NCBI RefSeq assembly: GCF_000321225.1
Contig: NW_004450460.1
Location: 343,296-407,295 of the forward strand
Length of the DNA stretch: 64,000 bases
Origin: Odobenus rosmarus divergens
Taxonomy: Eukaryota; Chordata; Mammalia; Carnivora; Odobenidae
Direction: 5' to 3'
In this document: positions 12,201 to 21,880 of the stretch, piece after piece
How the letters are laid out: each line of letters opens with the position of its first letter
Numbering within the stretch: the stretch's first letter is position 1
The notes under the pieces: model-generated
Database searches by the model: none
What the model was told of the DNA's origin: nothing
Seen by the model: the letters and a program-made list of their open reading frames with translations, nothing else
Program-made: the position numbers and the translations under genes

Positions 12201-13636
12201 GGATAGAGCCTCTCTCCTTTGACCTCACCAGCCCCTGAGGCACACACTTGCTCTGCGTCCACTGGGCGGAACCAGGGGGTTCCTCCCTGCCCCGTGGCTT
12301 CCCAGGCAGGCCGGGCCCCCTCCTCCGAGCAAAAGCACCTGAAGGAGAGACACTGGCTACCCAGGGGATGTCCAAGGAGGGTTGGGGAGGGGAACACGGG
12401 AGGCAGGAAGGTGGGCCGAGTGGGGCTTACCTCCACACTGCCGGTGGAAGATCGTAGTATGCGACCCACCCAGGAGGAGCGGGCCAGCTGCAGGAGGCAG
12501 GACTTCTGGAAGGCCTGCAGCTCAGCCTCCAGCTGCTGCATTGTGGTCACGGTCTGCAGCAGACGTTCCTCCAGCTGGGACTTCTCCTGCTCCAGGAGGG
12601 TGCATAGGTGGGCAAGGTCTTCTCCAGGTGCCGACCCCCAAGACCAACCCCTACCTGGCCCCTGATCCTCACCCCAGCCTGGGTCCCCTGCCCAACTCCC
12701 TGATCCCACCTGCCCCTCACCAGCTGGGCCTGTTCCTTCTGTTCTTTCAACTCCAGAGTCAGCTTTTGGACCTGGTTCTGCAGGAACTTTTCCCGATTGC
12801 ATGCGCTCCTGGGGGAAGGGGCAATCTCAGCAGCCCCTACCTCGAGGTCAGTAACCAAGGAAGGGAGAAGGAGGGGCCCCTCTTCACTGACATTGGGGGC
12901 CCAAGGGCACAGAGTTCCAGGGGCTAGACCAGGTCTGGCTCTGAGAAGTCTGGGTTGTAGGTGGGGTCTAGGTTCAGTGACTAAAAATGTGTTCAGAGTT
13001 AGGATCCGGGCACGTTCACAATATATTCACTTTTTCAGGGTTAGGGTAGAGGGTCAGGGTCCAGGTAAGGCTTAGGGCTAGAGGCAAAGGTCAGAGTAAG
13101 AATCAAGTTGGAGTGTCAGTCAGGACCAGTGGTTGGGCATGGGGTCAGACAGAACCCAGGAGTTCTGGCCAGGACAGAGGCTGGGTTGGGCTGGGGGACT
13201 AGCGCTTGGCTGCTCACCTCTTGGGTGGAAGTCCAGCCACCTCGTGCAGGACGTGGCAATGCCGGGCATCCTGGTGGTTCTGGATGGCCCACCGCAGGGC
13301 CTGGATCTCTAGTCCCCGTTGACCCCACAGCAGCCGCAGGGTTCGAGGGTCCAGGGACTCAGGGGCCGACCTGCAATACCAGCGATCAGGCCCTGCCCTC
13401 TGGCTGACCAGGCCCAAGTGGCTGAGCACCCCTCCCTCCCTTCCTTACTGCAGGTTAACAGAGAAGACCACCCGGGGAGAGCTGGGCTTGGTGTCCTGTG
13501 GGCATGTGGGAGCCACTGATTCTTGGGGTGTGCCAGCTGGAGGCTCCAGGTGGCCATTGACTGGCTCTTGGTCCACCAGGGATAAGGAAGCCTCTTTCTC
13601 GGCTCCTTCAGCCTCTTGGCAAGACTCAGGGGCCAT
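9207..13636 (-). CDS. LMNTD2: Lamin tail domain-containing protein 2
   Basis: Fourteen coding exons read on the minus strand: 13449-13636, 13218-13370, 12721-12808, 12431-12586, 12090-12161, 11921-12009, 11410-11594, 10792-10903, 10489-10678, 10285-10404, 9999-10195, 9589-9704, 9447-9499, 9207-9335. Phases agree throughout and the sum is 1848 nt (615 aa; human about 634). The ATG at 13636-13634 follows a short 5'UTR piece (acceptor near 13657). Exons 3-4 encode a coiled coil (heptad-like LTLELKEQKEQ, LQTVTTMQQLEAELQAF). Exons 9-10 encode the lamin tail (Ig-fold) domain: LKIVAVNGRERFVRVLNQS, MYRFPLGTLLAPRHHVTV, VTLLLNPKGE. Exon 8 and the exon 4 acceptor are the least certain borders: the phase-compatible acceptor at 10904 is used, and the exon 4 start at 12586 could be three bases earlier. 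The lamin rod is short, so this is not a true lamin. Function is poorly known. The gene runs tail-to-tail with LRRC56 and head-to-head with RASSF7. Confidence 0.9.
11735..11870 (+). repeat. MIR SINE remnant
   Basis: The segment around 'acagatgggagaactga' followed by 'gtaagtcacttgtccag' has the core of the ancient MIR family (acagatgaggaaactga... ttaagtgacttgccca). It lies within an LMNTD2 intron, antisense to the gene. Confidence 0.6.
12164..12430 (-). other. LMNTD2 intron with an exon-like open stretch
   Basis: Between two LMNTD2 coding exons the segment 12234-12343 (minus) is bounded by AG and GT and is open in more than one frame. Including it breaks the phase between the coiled-coil exon and the VVTAETLMDF exon, while skipping it joins SVE directly to VVTAETL, as remembered for the human protein. 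I treat it as intron. Confidence 0.5.
12930..13130 (+). repeat. Degenerate GGTTAGGG/GGTCAGGG-like minisatellite
   Basis: This LMNTD2 intron has many short related phrases (gggttagggtagagggtcagggt, gcttagggctagagg, gtcagagtaag) that resemble a decayed 6-12 bp tandem repeat. It has no regular period and no perfect telomeric array. Confidence 0.4.
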
Positions 13637-13719
13637 CCTCGATGTTCCTGGGGGAGCTGAAAGGCATAGTGTGGCTGTCATTCTTGTGTCCTAGGTGTGG
13701 ATGCCCCGGTGGGGCTCTC

Positions 13720-13920
13720 CTTACGTGGCCATGAGTGTGTGCCTATGCCTGACAGCCCTAGACAGTACCATTCCAAAGAGGTCTGTGTGTGTGTACACGC
13801 GTGTGTGTGCACGCACCCCACAGGACACTAGACTGCTGGTCACATGTGTGCCCACATCTGTGTGTTTCTGACCAGGACAAGGCAGCAGGTCACCCCCCAC
13901 AAGCAACATGTCACCTGAGT
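13720..13920. repeat. GT-rich low-complexity stretch
   Basis: Alternating purine-pyrimidine phrases (gtgtgtgtgtacacgcgtgtgtgtgc) form an imperfect (GT)n region in the first LMNTD2 intron. Confidence 0.5.
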
Positions 13921-14068
13921 GTTTGCACATTTCCTGTTGTCATCCCCCTGTCACCCCTGCCTTCTAGGACCTGAGGTCCTGTCCCTCAACCTAAAGCAAG
14001 GGTCCACAGAGGGACTGGTCCTTTGCCTGTGATGCCCCCAGACCCAGGGCCTTACCCCCAACACTCAC

Positions 14069-14130
14069 CTGAGGCCTGAAATCCAAGCAGGCCTAGGGAA
14101 AGAAAGGCTCTAGAGTGTTGCCATGGATAC
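14069..14130 (-). other. LMNTD2: LMNTD2 5'UTR exon (approximate) with X-box
   Basis: A strong minus-strand donor (CTCAG|gtgagtg, exon edge at 14069) sits about 410 bases upstream of the coding-exon acceptor at 13657, so this is probably the non-coding first exon. Its 5' end is not defined by the sequence. At 14117-14130 the phrase gttgccatggatac fits the RFX X-box pattern. A tiny ATG-started frame of four codons lies in the exon. Confidence 0.5.
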
Positions 14131-15179
14131 CAGCACTCAGAAGGGGAGGGGCTGTTTGTTACCAGGAGCTTCCAGGGAAACCCCAGACCAGGGCCTGAGT
14201 GAGCCTTGGGCCCACCCCCTGACCCAGCCTGAAGGAGAAACTCTGAAAGGCTGGGTTGTTGCCCAGCTGGCCTTAGCAGGCCCAGGGGACAATAGGGTGA
14301 CCAGCAGGGCCTGCCATGGTCACACACTCAGTCTGCCGCCCCCAACCAACCTTGAGGAGGCTCCCACGGTCCCTCCCCAGCCTAACTGTGGCAGGTATTG
14401 GAGACTGCCCTGGGTATGGGGGCTTACTGGACTCTACCCAGCAGTGAGCCCCTTCTGAGTGCTTCCACGGCATCTTTGCACTCAGAGGCTGATGCCGACC
14501 TACCTAACCCCCAAGTCAGATGCCTCTCTTTCTCCAGTTCATCTCCATCACCTTGGGGAGCCGTGGGGACACTCTCATAACTATGACAACAGTTCCCTCT
14601 GCCCCAGAACAACAATGAGGCACCAGACCTGACACACAGACCAATGCCCTCCAGCCTTCACCCACCCACCTCACTTTCATTCATTAAGACTCTCAACTCT
14701 GCCTTTTTGTAGGACTTCCTGTGCTGGGGAGGATACAGGCAGGCAAGAGGACCCCCCCCATGGCTCGTTGTGAGGAGGCAGAGCAGGCTCTGAAAGCCTG
14801 GTCCACAGACAGCACTGAGGCTGTGAGGGACCCTGGCTGCTGAGCTGGCTCGGGTTCTGCCAGGCACAGGGTGCCCGCGTGTGTCCACAACTCGAGGAGA
14901 CCCTGGGCCCCACTGGGGGCAGGGAGGGGTGGGGGAAAAGAGCCCAGGGTCATTGTCTTGCTTTGTCCCCAGCAACCTCAGGGCAGCCTTCTCCCCCACC
15001 AGGACGGTCAGCCTGGCCGCAGCCAGAGAGCACACCGCTCTCCCGCGGGGGCTCCCAGCTCCCGACCCCTGTGCGTCCTAACGACGGGCCCTGAGAGAGC
15101 CGGGTCGGTGGGACCCTGGTCTTGGGGGGCCGCGTCTGCCCCTCTGGGTGCACAGGCTACGGGGCCCCCCCACCCTAGG

Positions 15180-15616
15180 CACCGGCCTTATTGGACTGGG
15201 AGGCTTCTGAGGAAGTCGGCCCGGGAGCGGAGCCAGACACCTGTCCCACGCGCCGCCAGCGGGCCGAGGACCCGCTTCCGCGTAGTTCGCGGTCTTCAGG
15301 CGTGCGTGGACGAGGCTCAGCCCGCCCCTCCGCGCCGCCGAGCTCCGCCCACACCTGGGCGCCGCCGGGGGCGGGGCGGGCGGGGAGCCAATGGGAGGGG
15401 CGGGGCAAGGAGGGGCAGCCAATGGGCTTTGGTTCAGGGCGGGCGGGCGACCCTGGGAGCCAATAGAGAGGCGCGGGGCGGGGCGCTCGGGCTGCGGGCC
15501 AATGGAGTGGCGAGCCGGGGCTCGCCCGCTGCGCTGGAGGCGGCAGGTTGCGGCGGCACCCGGCGCCGGGAAGCAGCCGGTTCGAGTCTGCGTCCCGGAG
15601 GCCAGCGAGCGCCCAG
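15180..15616 (+). promoter_or_regulatory. RASSF7: RASSF7 CpG-island promoter and non-coding first exon
   Basis: Very GC- and CpG-rich sequence with GC boxes (gggcggggc and similar) and four CCAAT boxes at 15388, 15419, 15460 and 15499, all in the same orientation. No TATA box is seen. A donor (gcccag|gtgagcc) at 15617 ends the likely 5'UTR exon, which would start just after the last CCAAT box. The next acceptor is at 16290, immediately before the start codon. Confidence 0.7.
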
Positions 15617-16292
15617 GTGAGCCGCGCAGGGCCCCAGGTCCTCCTGCGTGCGGGGCGCTGCCTCGGGCGGAAACTCCGATGGAGGGGCGCGGGCTGGGCC
15701 GTCGTGGGGGCCGCGCCGCACCTGCAGCGGCTCCGCAGCAGCGACGGCGGCCTGGGGGGCGAGCGCAGCGGCTGGCGGGAGAGAGAAAAGGGCTGCCCGC
15801 GCCGGCAAGGGCCGCCCAGGCGCGGTTCCGTGGCTCCGGAGGGCCGAGGTCTGAGTCGCGGGGGAGGGGGCGTTCCCATGGCAGCGGGAAGCAGTGTTTT
15901 CGTGAGGGCGCCCTTGGGTGCCTGAGGCCGGCGTCCCGTGGGAGGGGCAGTGCCTTTCGAGCCAGGTGACTGGGAAGGCAGGAAGTTCTGGATCTGGTTA
16001 ATGATTCGCCTTGTTCCGGGAGTGGGGCGGGGCAAGAGGAGGCTGGGAAGTCGGGGAGCTTCAAAGTGCTTCTGGAGGGCACAATGATTACCCATTGGGG
16101 GGCTGGTCTTGACTACCTCCACCCCAACAACGTATGGCCAACGTGTGGGGCTAGGCATAGGAGAGCAGGACTGGCATGGGGAGGGGGCAGTAGCCCTGAA
16201 CCACTTCTGGAGGTGAGGAGAGGAGGGGCCAGGCGGTGGTGGGGCCAGGCCGGGCCTGACCCTGTGGCCTTTGTCCTCCCTGCATGACAGGG

Positions 16293-17854
16293 ATGCTCTC
16301 CGGGCTAGCAGCGATGGAGCTGAAGGTGTGGGTGGATGGCATACAGCGCGTGGTCTGTGGGGTCTCGGAGCAAACCACCTGTCAGGAAGTGGTCATAGCA
16401 CTAGCCCAAGCAATAGGTGAGTCCTTTCAGGCACAGATGGTCCAACAGGTGCACCTGAGGGGGGGCCTGGCCCTCGGGCCCCTTCTCCCATCGAGGGTGG
16501 GGCTGGCTGATGATCCCTCTTGCTCTCCCCTAACTTCTCAAGCCAGGTGAATGGAGGCTGTTGGGGGGAGCATAGGCTGACCTGTCTCCTCCTACCCCAG
16601 GCCAGACGGGCCGCTTTGTGCTCGTGCAGCGTCTCAGGGAAAAGGAACGGCAGCTGCTGCCCCAGGAGTGTCCAGTGGGTGCCCAGGCTACCTGTGGACA
16701 GTTTGCCAGTGATGTCCAGTTTGTCCTGAGGCGGACAGGGCCCAGCCTCGCTGGGAGGCCTTCCTCAGACAGCTGCCCACCTCCTGAGCGCTGCCCAGTC
16801 CGAGCCAGCCTCCCCCCAAAGCCACGGCCAGCCCTGGGCCACGAGCAGCGCCAAGCACTGACCTTCAGCCTGGGGTGCCCTGCGCTGGTCACCAGCCCTG
16901 CGCTGCCTGAACCTGTGGCCTCTGTAGCACCAATCCCAGGCTCCTGTGCAGACCTGCAGGGCCTGGAGCGAAGAGTGCGGAGGAACGCAGTGGAGCTGGG
17001 TCAAGAGGCCTTCTGGGAGCAGGAGCTGCGGCGGGAGCAGGCACGGGAGCGTGAGGGGCAGGCGCGCCTGCAAGCCCTGAGCGCGGCCACTGCCGAGCAT
17101 GCTGCCCGGCTGCAGGCCCTGGATGCCCAGGCCCGTGCCCTGGAGGCTGAACTACATCTGGCCTCTGAGGCCCCTGGGCCCCCCTCACCCACAGCATCTG
17201 CAACTGAACGCCTGCGCCAGGACCTGGCTGCCCAGGAACGGCAGAGCGCAGAGGTACAAGGCAGCCTGGCCCTGGTGAGCAGGGCCCTGGAGGCCGCCGA
17301 GCATGCCCTGCAGGTAAGCCTACAGGCCCCCGAGCCCCTGCTGATGTCCCCAGTGTGAGCAGATTTGGGGGTTGGTCTCAGGGTCAGACTAGGGAGAGCA
17401 TGAGGCCATGAAGCCCTATGGCTGTGTCCCCTGAGGGCTCCCTGTGCCCCAGGCCCAAGCCCAGGAACTTGAGGAACTGAACCGGGAGCTCCGTCAGTGT
17501 AACCTGCAGCAGTTCATCCAGCAGACAGGGGCTGCACTGCCACCACCCCCGCCGCCAGACAGGGGCCCCCTCAGCACACAGGTCAGAGTGGTTCTGGAGG
17601 GAGGCCAGGTGGGTGGGAGGCCTGACCCAGCTCCAAGCTGACCTACTCTCCTCATAGGATCTTCTGCCTCCAGCCAGAGAAGAGCCCCTCACAAGAACCC
17701 TTCAGAATCCTGCTGTAGTGTCTAGCCTGAGCCCAGAGAGTATGTCGTGTCTTCCCCACTTTGGGTGGGACAGGGTCTTCCTGGGGCCTCCGCAGTCCCC
17801 TCAGCCTGTGCCCTCCCCACAGTTGCCCCAATGAGGCAGAACTCCTGGAGGTAG
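16293..17854 (+). CDS. RASSF7: Ras association domain-containing protein 7
   Basis: Coding exons 16293-16416, 16601-17313, 17453-17581, 17658-17739, 17823-17854 total 1080 nt (359 aa; human 373). The start [11 protein letters not shown] matches the remembered human start; a second in-frame ATG (MELK) follows at residue 8. Residues about 8-90 are the N-terminal Ras-association (ubiquitin-like) domain: [38 protein letters not shown] proline-rich linker follows. From about 150 to 290 there is a long Ala/Glu/Gln/Arg coiled coil ([43 protein letters not shown]). It belongs to the N-terminal RASSF subfamily; known roles are in mitotic spindle/centrosome function and JNK regulation. The final exon reads out of the frame expected from human and stops early, so the C-terminal tail is different (see findings). 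Confidence 0.92.
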
Positions 17855-18300
17855 CAGCTCTTGCCCCATAATGGACGTCCACTGCCAGCCCAGCCCTGGG
17901 CTCCAATGACACGAGCAAGGGCAGCCAAGGCCAGCCCGACCTGGACAACAGGAGATTGGCGGTTGCAGAGGATTCATTCCCCCATACAGTGGGAAGCCCT
18001 GATGCCCTGGGCCCGAGACAGAACACCTCAGAGCCCTGGGGTTTCCGCTGTGGGGGGCAGGGGGAGGCTGAGGACACTTGCCCTAGCTCTTGCCAAGTCT
18101 GCCAACCCCCCTGGAGAAGCAGGGGGCGGGACCAGCTCAGAATTTGCTACGCCCCAAAGGCCATGGCTCCTTACTGGGGTTGGGAGATGTGTGGACACTG
18201 CTCAGCCTGTGGGTGTGTGCTTGCATGTGGGAGATATCCTTCCTTGAGCCTGCATGCACACACAGGCATGCCGCCTCCCCTACCCCAACCCTAAAACCTC

Positions 18301-18306
18301 AATAAA
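18301..18306 (+). terminator. RASSF7: RASSF7 poly(A) signal AATAAA
   Basis: Canonical AATAAA about 450 bases after the stop codon, followed by a TG-rich stretch (gagtgtgtcctgaggctg) that fits a downstream element. Confidence 0.75.
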
Positions 18307-18319
18307 CTGCCCAGAATGG

Positions 18320-21208
18320 CTTGAGTGTGTCCTGAGGCTGTACTGGACAGGGTCTGTGGGACCTAAAACTTGAGACCAGCCAGAGTCACTGGGGAGTACC
18401 CCAAGCTACCTGGGGCTGGCCACAACCAGGGCTCTTGAGAAGGGGGGGGGGGTCTCCCGGGGACCAGTGGTCAGTTGGGTCCAAAGCTGGGGCTTGTAGG
18501 GCCTCACATTTCCAGCTGCTGCACCCAGGGGCTCTCCTTGGCAGCCTCAGCCTGGGTTGAGAGTTGGACAGTGTGGGGGCCTTATCAGCCTCAGCCCTGG
18601 TCTGAGTGCCCTCCTCTGGCCTACTCCTCACCAGTAGCAGGAACTGCCACCCCATTGGGATGGCTCCTGGACATGCCATACCTGCCTATCAGGTTTACTG
18701 AGAGCTTGTGGGGGCAGGTCCCGACTCCTGGTCGGCCAGGACCAAGGAACTTCACCCAGAAGAGCTGTGTAGGCCCCATGAGGGTGTGCTGCCCAGCCTT
18801 CCAACAGGCCCCCTCTGCTTCCCAGGTGGGTTGTGAAGGCTCTGCTCTGTGCCTGCAGCCTCAAAATTAGGGCAGAGTGATGTCCAAATCACGGTCCTGG
18901 TCCTGGTCAGGCTGCAGGTCCCACCTGTGAGCACTGTGGCTGTGATGGTCAGAACCCAGGGGCTCGGTGCAACCATGGATATTAGGGAACAGGAAATGGA
19001 GGCATCCTAGATGATAGGGGTCTTTGTGCTGAGTTTGGGGTCAGCAACTTTGGGATGGACTCTGCCTTCTGGAGTGGCCCCTGAGCTGGGCCTGGTGTTC
19101 CCCACTTCTTTTGGGGCCGACCATAGGGGACATGAAGTCCTGAGTACAAGGAGCAAGGAAGCCACCAAGAGGCAACACCATCAAGAGCAGCTTGTGGGGG
19201 AGGGGGGGCAACCAGGACTGGATACTTCCTGCCCAAGATAGAACAGGACCGGGAGCGACGACTGGACAGGCCAGGCAGCAGCAGGGGACTTCTGGCCCAG
19301 GCTCCTGACTCCAAAGGCCCCAGCCCTACCCAGCTCCTACCTACGCTCCCACCTGAGCCCACTGTCTACCTCACAGCAGCCCATTCCAGACACGGCCGAG
19401 TGCACAGTCACATGGGGTATAGCCTGGAATGCAAATACTGATCGTGTTGTGCCCTGGATGGGAGGGCTGGAGCTATAGGCAGTTACCACCAGGTCCAGGG
19501 GTCCTGCTCTCCCCACCCACAGCCCTCACCTGTGCCCAGGTGGGTTGGATGTACCTCTGGGCACCTGCCCCGAGCCCCAGCACAGGGTCATCTCCCAAGC
19601 TGAGCACACCGGCCAGCACAGGGCAAAGCCAGGTGCTAGCTGGGAACTAGCCCACGCCCTCCCAGTGTCATGTGCTTTCCCATCCCCCAAAGGGAAGCAG
19701 TTCTGATGCTAGCGCAGCTCACACACCCCTGGTCTCCTTTTTTTCAGGGAACACCTGTTCCTTCTGAGACCTCGCCAGGGGACCTGTCCCCGGTCTGCTA
19801 CTGGCTAAGCTGATGACCCCTTTTCTACCTGGGAAGGGTCCTCAAGTAGCCGCTGTGCTCTAGGGTGGGGAAGGGGGCAGAACCTTCCTCCTCTGTGGCT
19901 GTTCCAGGTGGACAAAATCCCATATCCCCCAAAAGTGGCCACAAGTGCTTCAAATCAGTAAGGAAACGTTGGAGTTGCCAAAAAGTTTACTTTGGAGCTT
20001 TAAGCTGCACTTTGAAAACAATGATGTGAGCTATGCTGAGCTAAGGAGAGGCCCAGCTCCCCCCTGCCCCCACATATACACATATCCACGCCATGGCAGG
20101 GCAGGACCAAGCCAGGTCAGGCCAGTTGCCCAGGCAGGGTGAGACAGGACCCTGCTTGATGTAACTGCAGAAGCAGCCTTCATCACTGTCTCTGTAGGGC
20201 CAGGCTGCATTGGGGGATGGCACTGGAGCTCCTCCTGACCTCCGAGTTCTGCTCACCCCCAGTGCAAAGGTACTCTTGTGGGTTGGCTGAGAACACTGGG
20301 GGTCACCCACAGCAAGTCATTGCCCTGTGGCAGCCAATCAGCTCCACGGGTTCTCAACCCTAAGGCCACCCACAACCTTGCTGTCTCCTGCAGAACCTGC
20401 CCTGCCAAGCCTACTGGGTGTGACCCTCAGTACACCACAGTGACCTTTAGGACAGGCTCCCTCCAAACGGGAGTCCAAGTCCATGTAAGGCCACAGCTAA
20501 GGCTGCCTCTCCTTCACGCTGTGCTGACAACTGCAGCCCCAGCTCCAACCATCAACCCCCACTGTCTGGGAGAGGGCCTGTTGCAGACATCCTGGCCCCT
20601 GCATGCCTGGAGGCTGCTCCAGGCGTGCTCCCTGACCAGCAGATTTTCAGAGTGGACTGAAAACCCCCAGCAGAGAAGCAGGCCCTGCAGACAGGCTGGG
20701 GGCTCTACTAGGTGCCCCCACTTCTGGGAGGGCATGTCGCTGGGTACAAGTAGGTCCTTGGCATTGACTCCTTTAGTGGCCTTAGTTGAATCCGTCACCA
20801 TCTTCCTTAAGAAAGTTTCCAGAGGTGGTCCTTAAGAGACAGGTAGTAGGGGCTCCGATCCTGAGGGCCAAGGGTCTGACCACGACACCCGTGCCTGCCC
20901 AGGGCTGCCCTCGGCTTGGAAACGTTCAGAAGACCATCCCAGCAACTCTGCACATCCTGGCACCTGAGACACACAAGGAAAAGAAAAGTTCCCTCCAAGG
21001 GCGCATTTGGCCCAACCTGAGCCCTCTCTTGTGGAGGGCTGTTAAGCCCCACGATGTTTCCCCTTCCTCCCCACCGCCCCTGCTGAGCGCCGACAGGCAG
21101 ACTCGGTCCACAGGGGCGCCCTCGCCTCTCCCCGCCTTGTTGCTCGCCCTCCCACCTGGTCTGGCTGTTCCCTGCCCGACACAGCAGGGTCACAGAGGGG
21201 CCGAGGCG
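18320..21208. other. Intergenic region, RASSF7 to MIR210
   Basis: No splice-consistent coding exon was found on either strand. Sequence is moderately GC-rich with short open frames only. Downstream exons of a MIR210 host transcript (minus strand) could lie here, but nothing in the sequence lets me place them. Confidence 0.5.
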
Positions 21209-21314
21209 GTCGCGCTGCCCAGGGACAGATCAGCCGCTGTCACACGCACAGTGGGTCCGGAGCAGCGCAGTGTGCGGTGGGCAGTGGCTGCCCTGCGCCT
21301 GGAGGCCACCGGGT
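21209..21314 (-). ncRNA. MIR210: miR-210 precursor hairpin
   Basis: The minus strand carries the miR-210 stem-loop. The 3p mature sequence (21251 down to 21230, seed UGUGCGU) appears identical to the remembered human sequence. The 5p arm (21289 down to 21268) starts AGCCACUGCCC where human has AGCCCCUGCCC, a single change at arm position 5. The two arms pair across a short loop rich in CUGCUCCGG. miR-210 is the main hypoxia-induced microRNA; its targets include ISCU and EFNA3. In human it lies in the MIR210HG transcript in the same orientation and at the same place between RASSF7 and PHRF1. Confidence 0.96.
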
Positions 21315-21539
21315 GGACGGAGGGGCCGTCCCCCACCCCCGACCCCTCCTTCCCCTCCAACTTGTGCGTCCGAGCCCCACCGCACCAGCCCGGCCCGAGC
21401 CCCCGCCCGCCGGTCTGGGACCCCTCGCGCGTAACCTGCAACCGCGACGCGGGGCCGTCGCCGGCTCTCAGCCCAAATTCGGCGGCGGCCGCTGGCCCCT
21501 GACGCCCCCGACCGGCCCCCGACCGCCCCGCGCCCCGCG

Positions 21540-21880
21540 CCCGGCCCGTATGCAAATATGCGGGTCTCGTAGCCAATGGCCAGCTGGGCCGGGCCCGCCC
21601 TGCTGCGCCCCAGCCAGTGGGCGCGAGGTGGGAGCGGGTCGCCACGCCCACCGCCGCGCGGCCACTCGCGGGCGCGGCAGGCGCGTTCCTTTCCGCACGT
21701 CGGCCTCGGGGCGGGGCCGCCACCTGCCGGGCGGGGCCTGCGGGCGCCGCGCTGGGCCGTGCGGGGCGTCTCCCCCGCCGGCCGGGGCGGGTGGTACGGC
21801 CCGAGGCGCTCCCCCGCCCTCGCGGCGGGTCGGCAGCTCCCGGGAACGCGCGGGGCTGGGGTGCACGTAGCCCTGCCGCA
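21540..21880 (-). promoter_or_regulatory. MIR210HG: MIR210/MIR210HG promoter region
   Basis: CpG-rich stretch 250-570 bases upstream of the hairpin. On the minus strand it has ACGTG hypoxia-element cores at 21696-21700 (context GACGTGCGG) and 21864-21868 (context TACGTGCAC). There is also a CCAAT box at 21572 (plus-strand reading), an octamer ATGCAAAT at 21549-21556, and GC boxes. A conserved HIF element about 400 bp upstream of miR-210 is known; the 21696 copy fits that distance. The transcription start is not defined by the sequence. Confidence 0.55.

Noticed and set aside
12234..12343. Possible extra LMNTD2 exon
   Set aside because: Its phases do not join the neighbouring coding exons, and skipping it reproduces the expected SVE-VVTAETL junction.
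15078..16158. Two minus-strand open frames of 334 and 327 codons over the RASSF7 CpG island
   Set aside because: GC-rich islands lack stop codons by composition. The translations are Pro/Arg/Ala-rich with no domain, and the region is promoter and 5'UTR of RASSF7 on the other strand.
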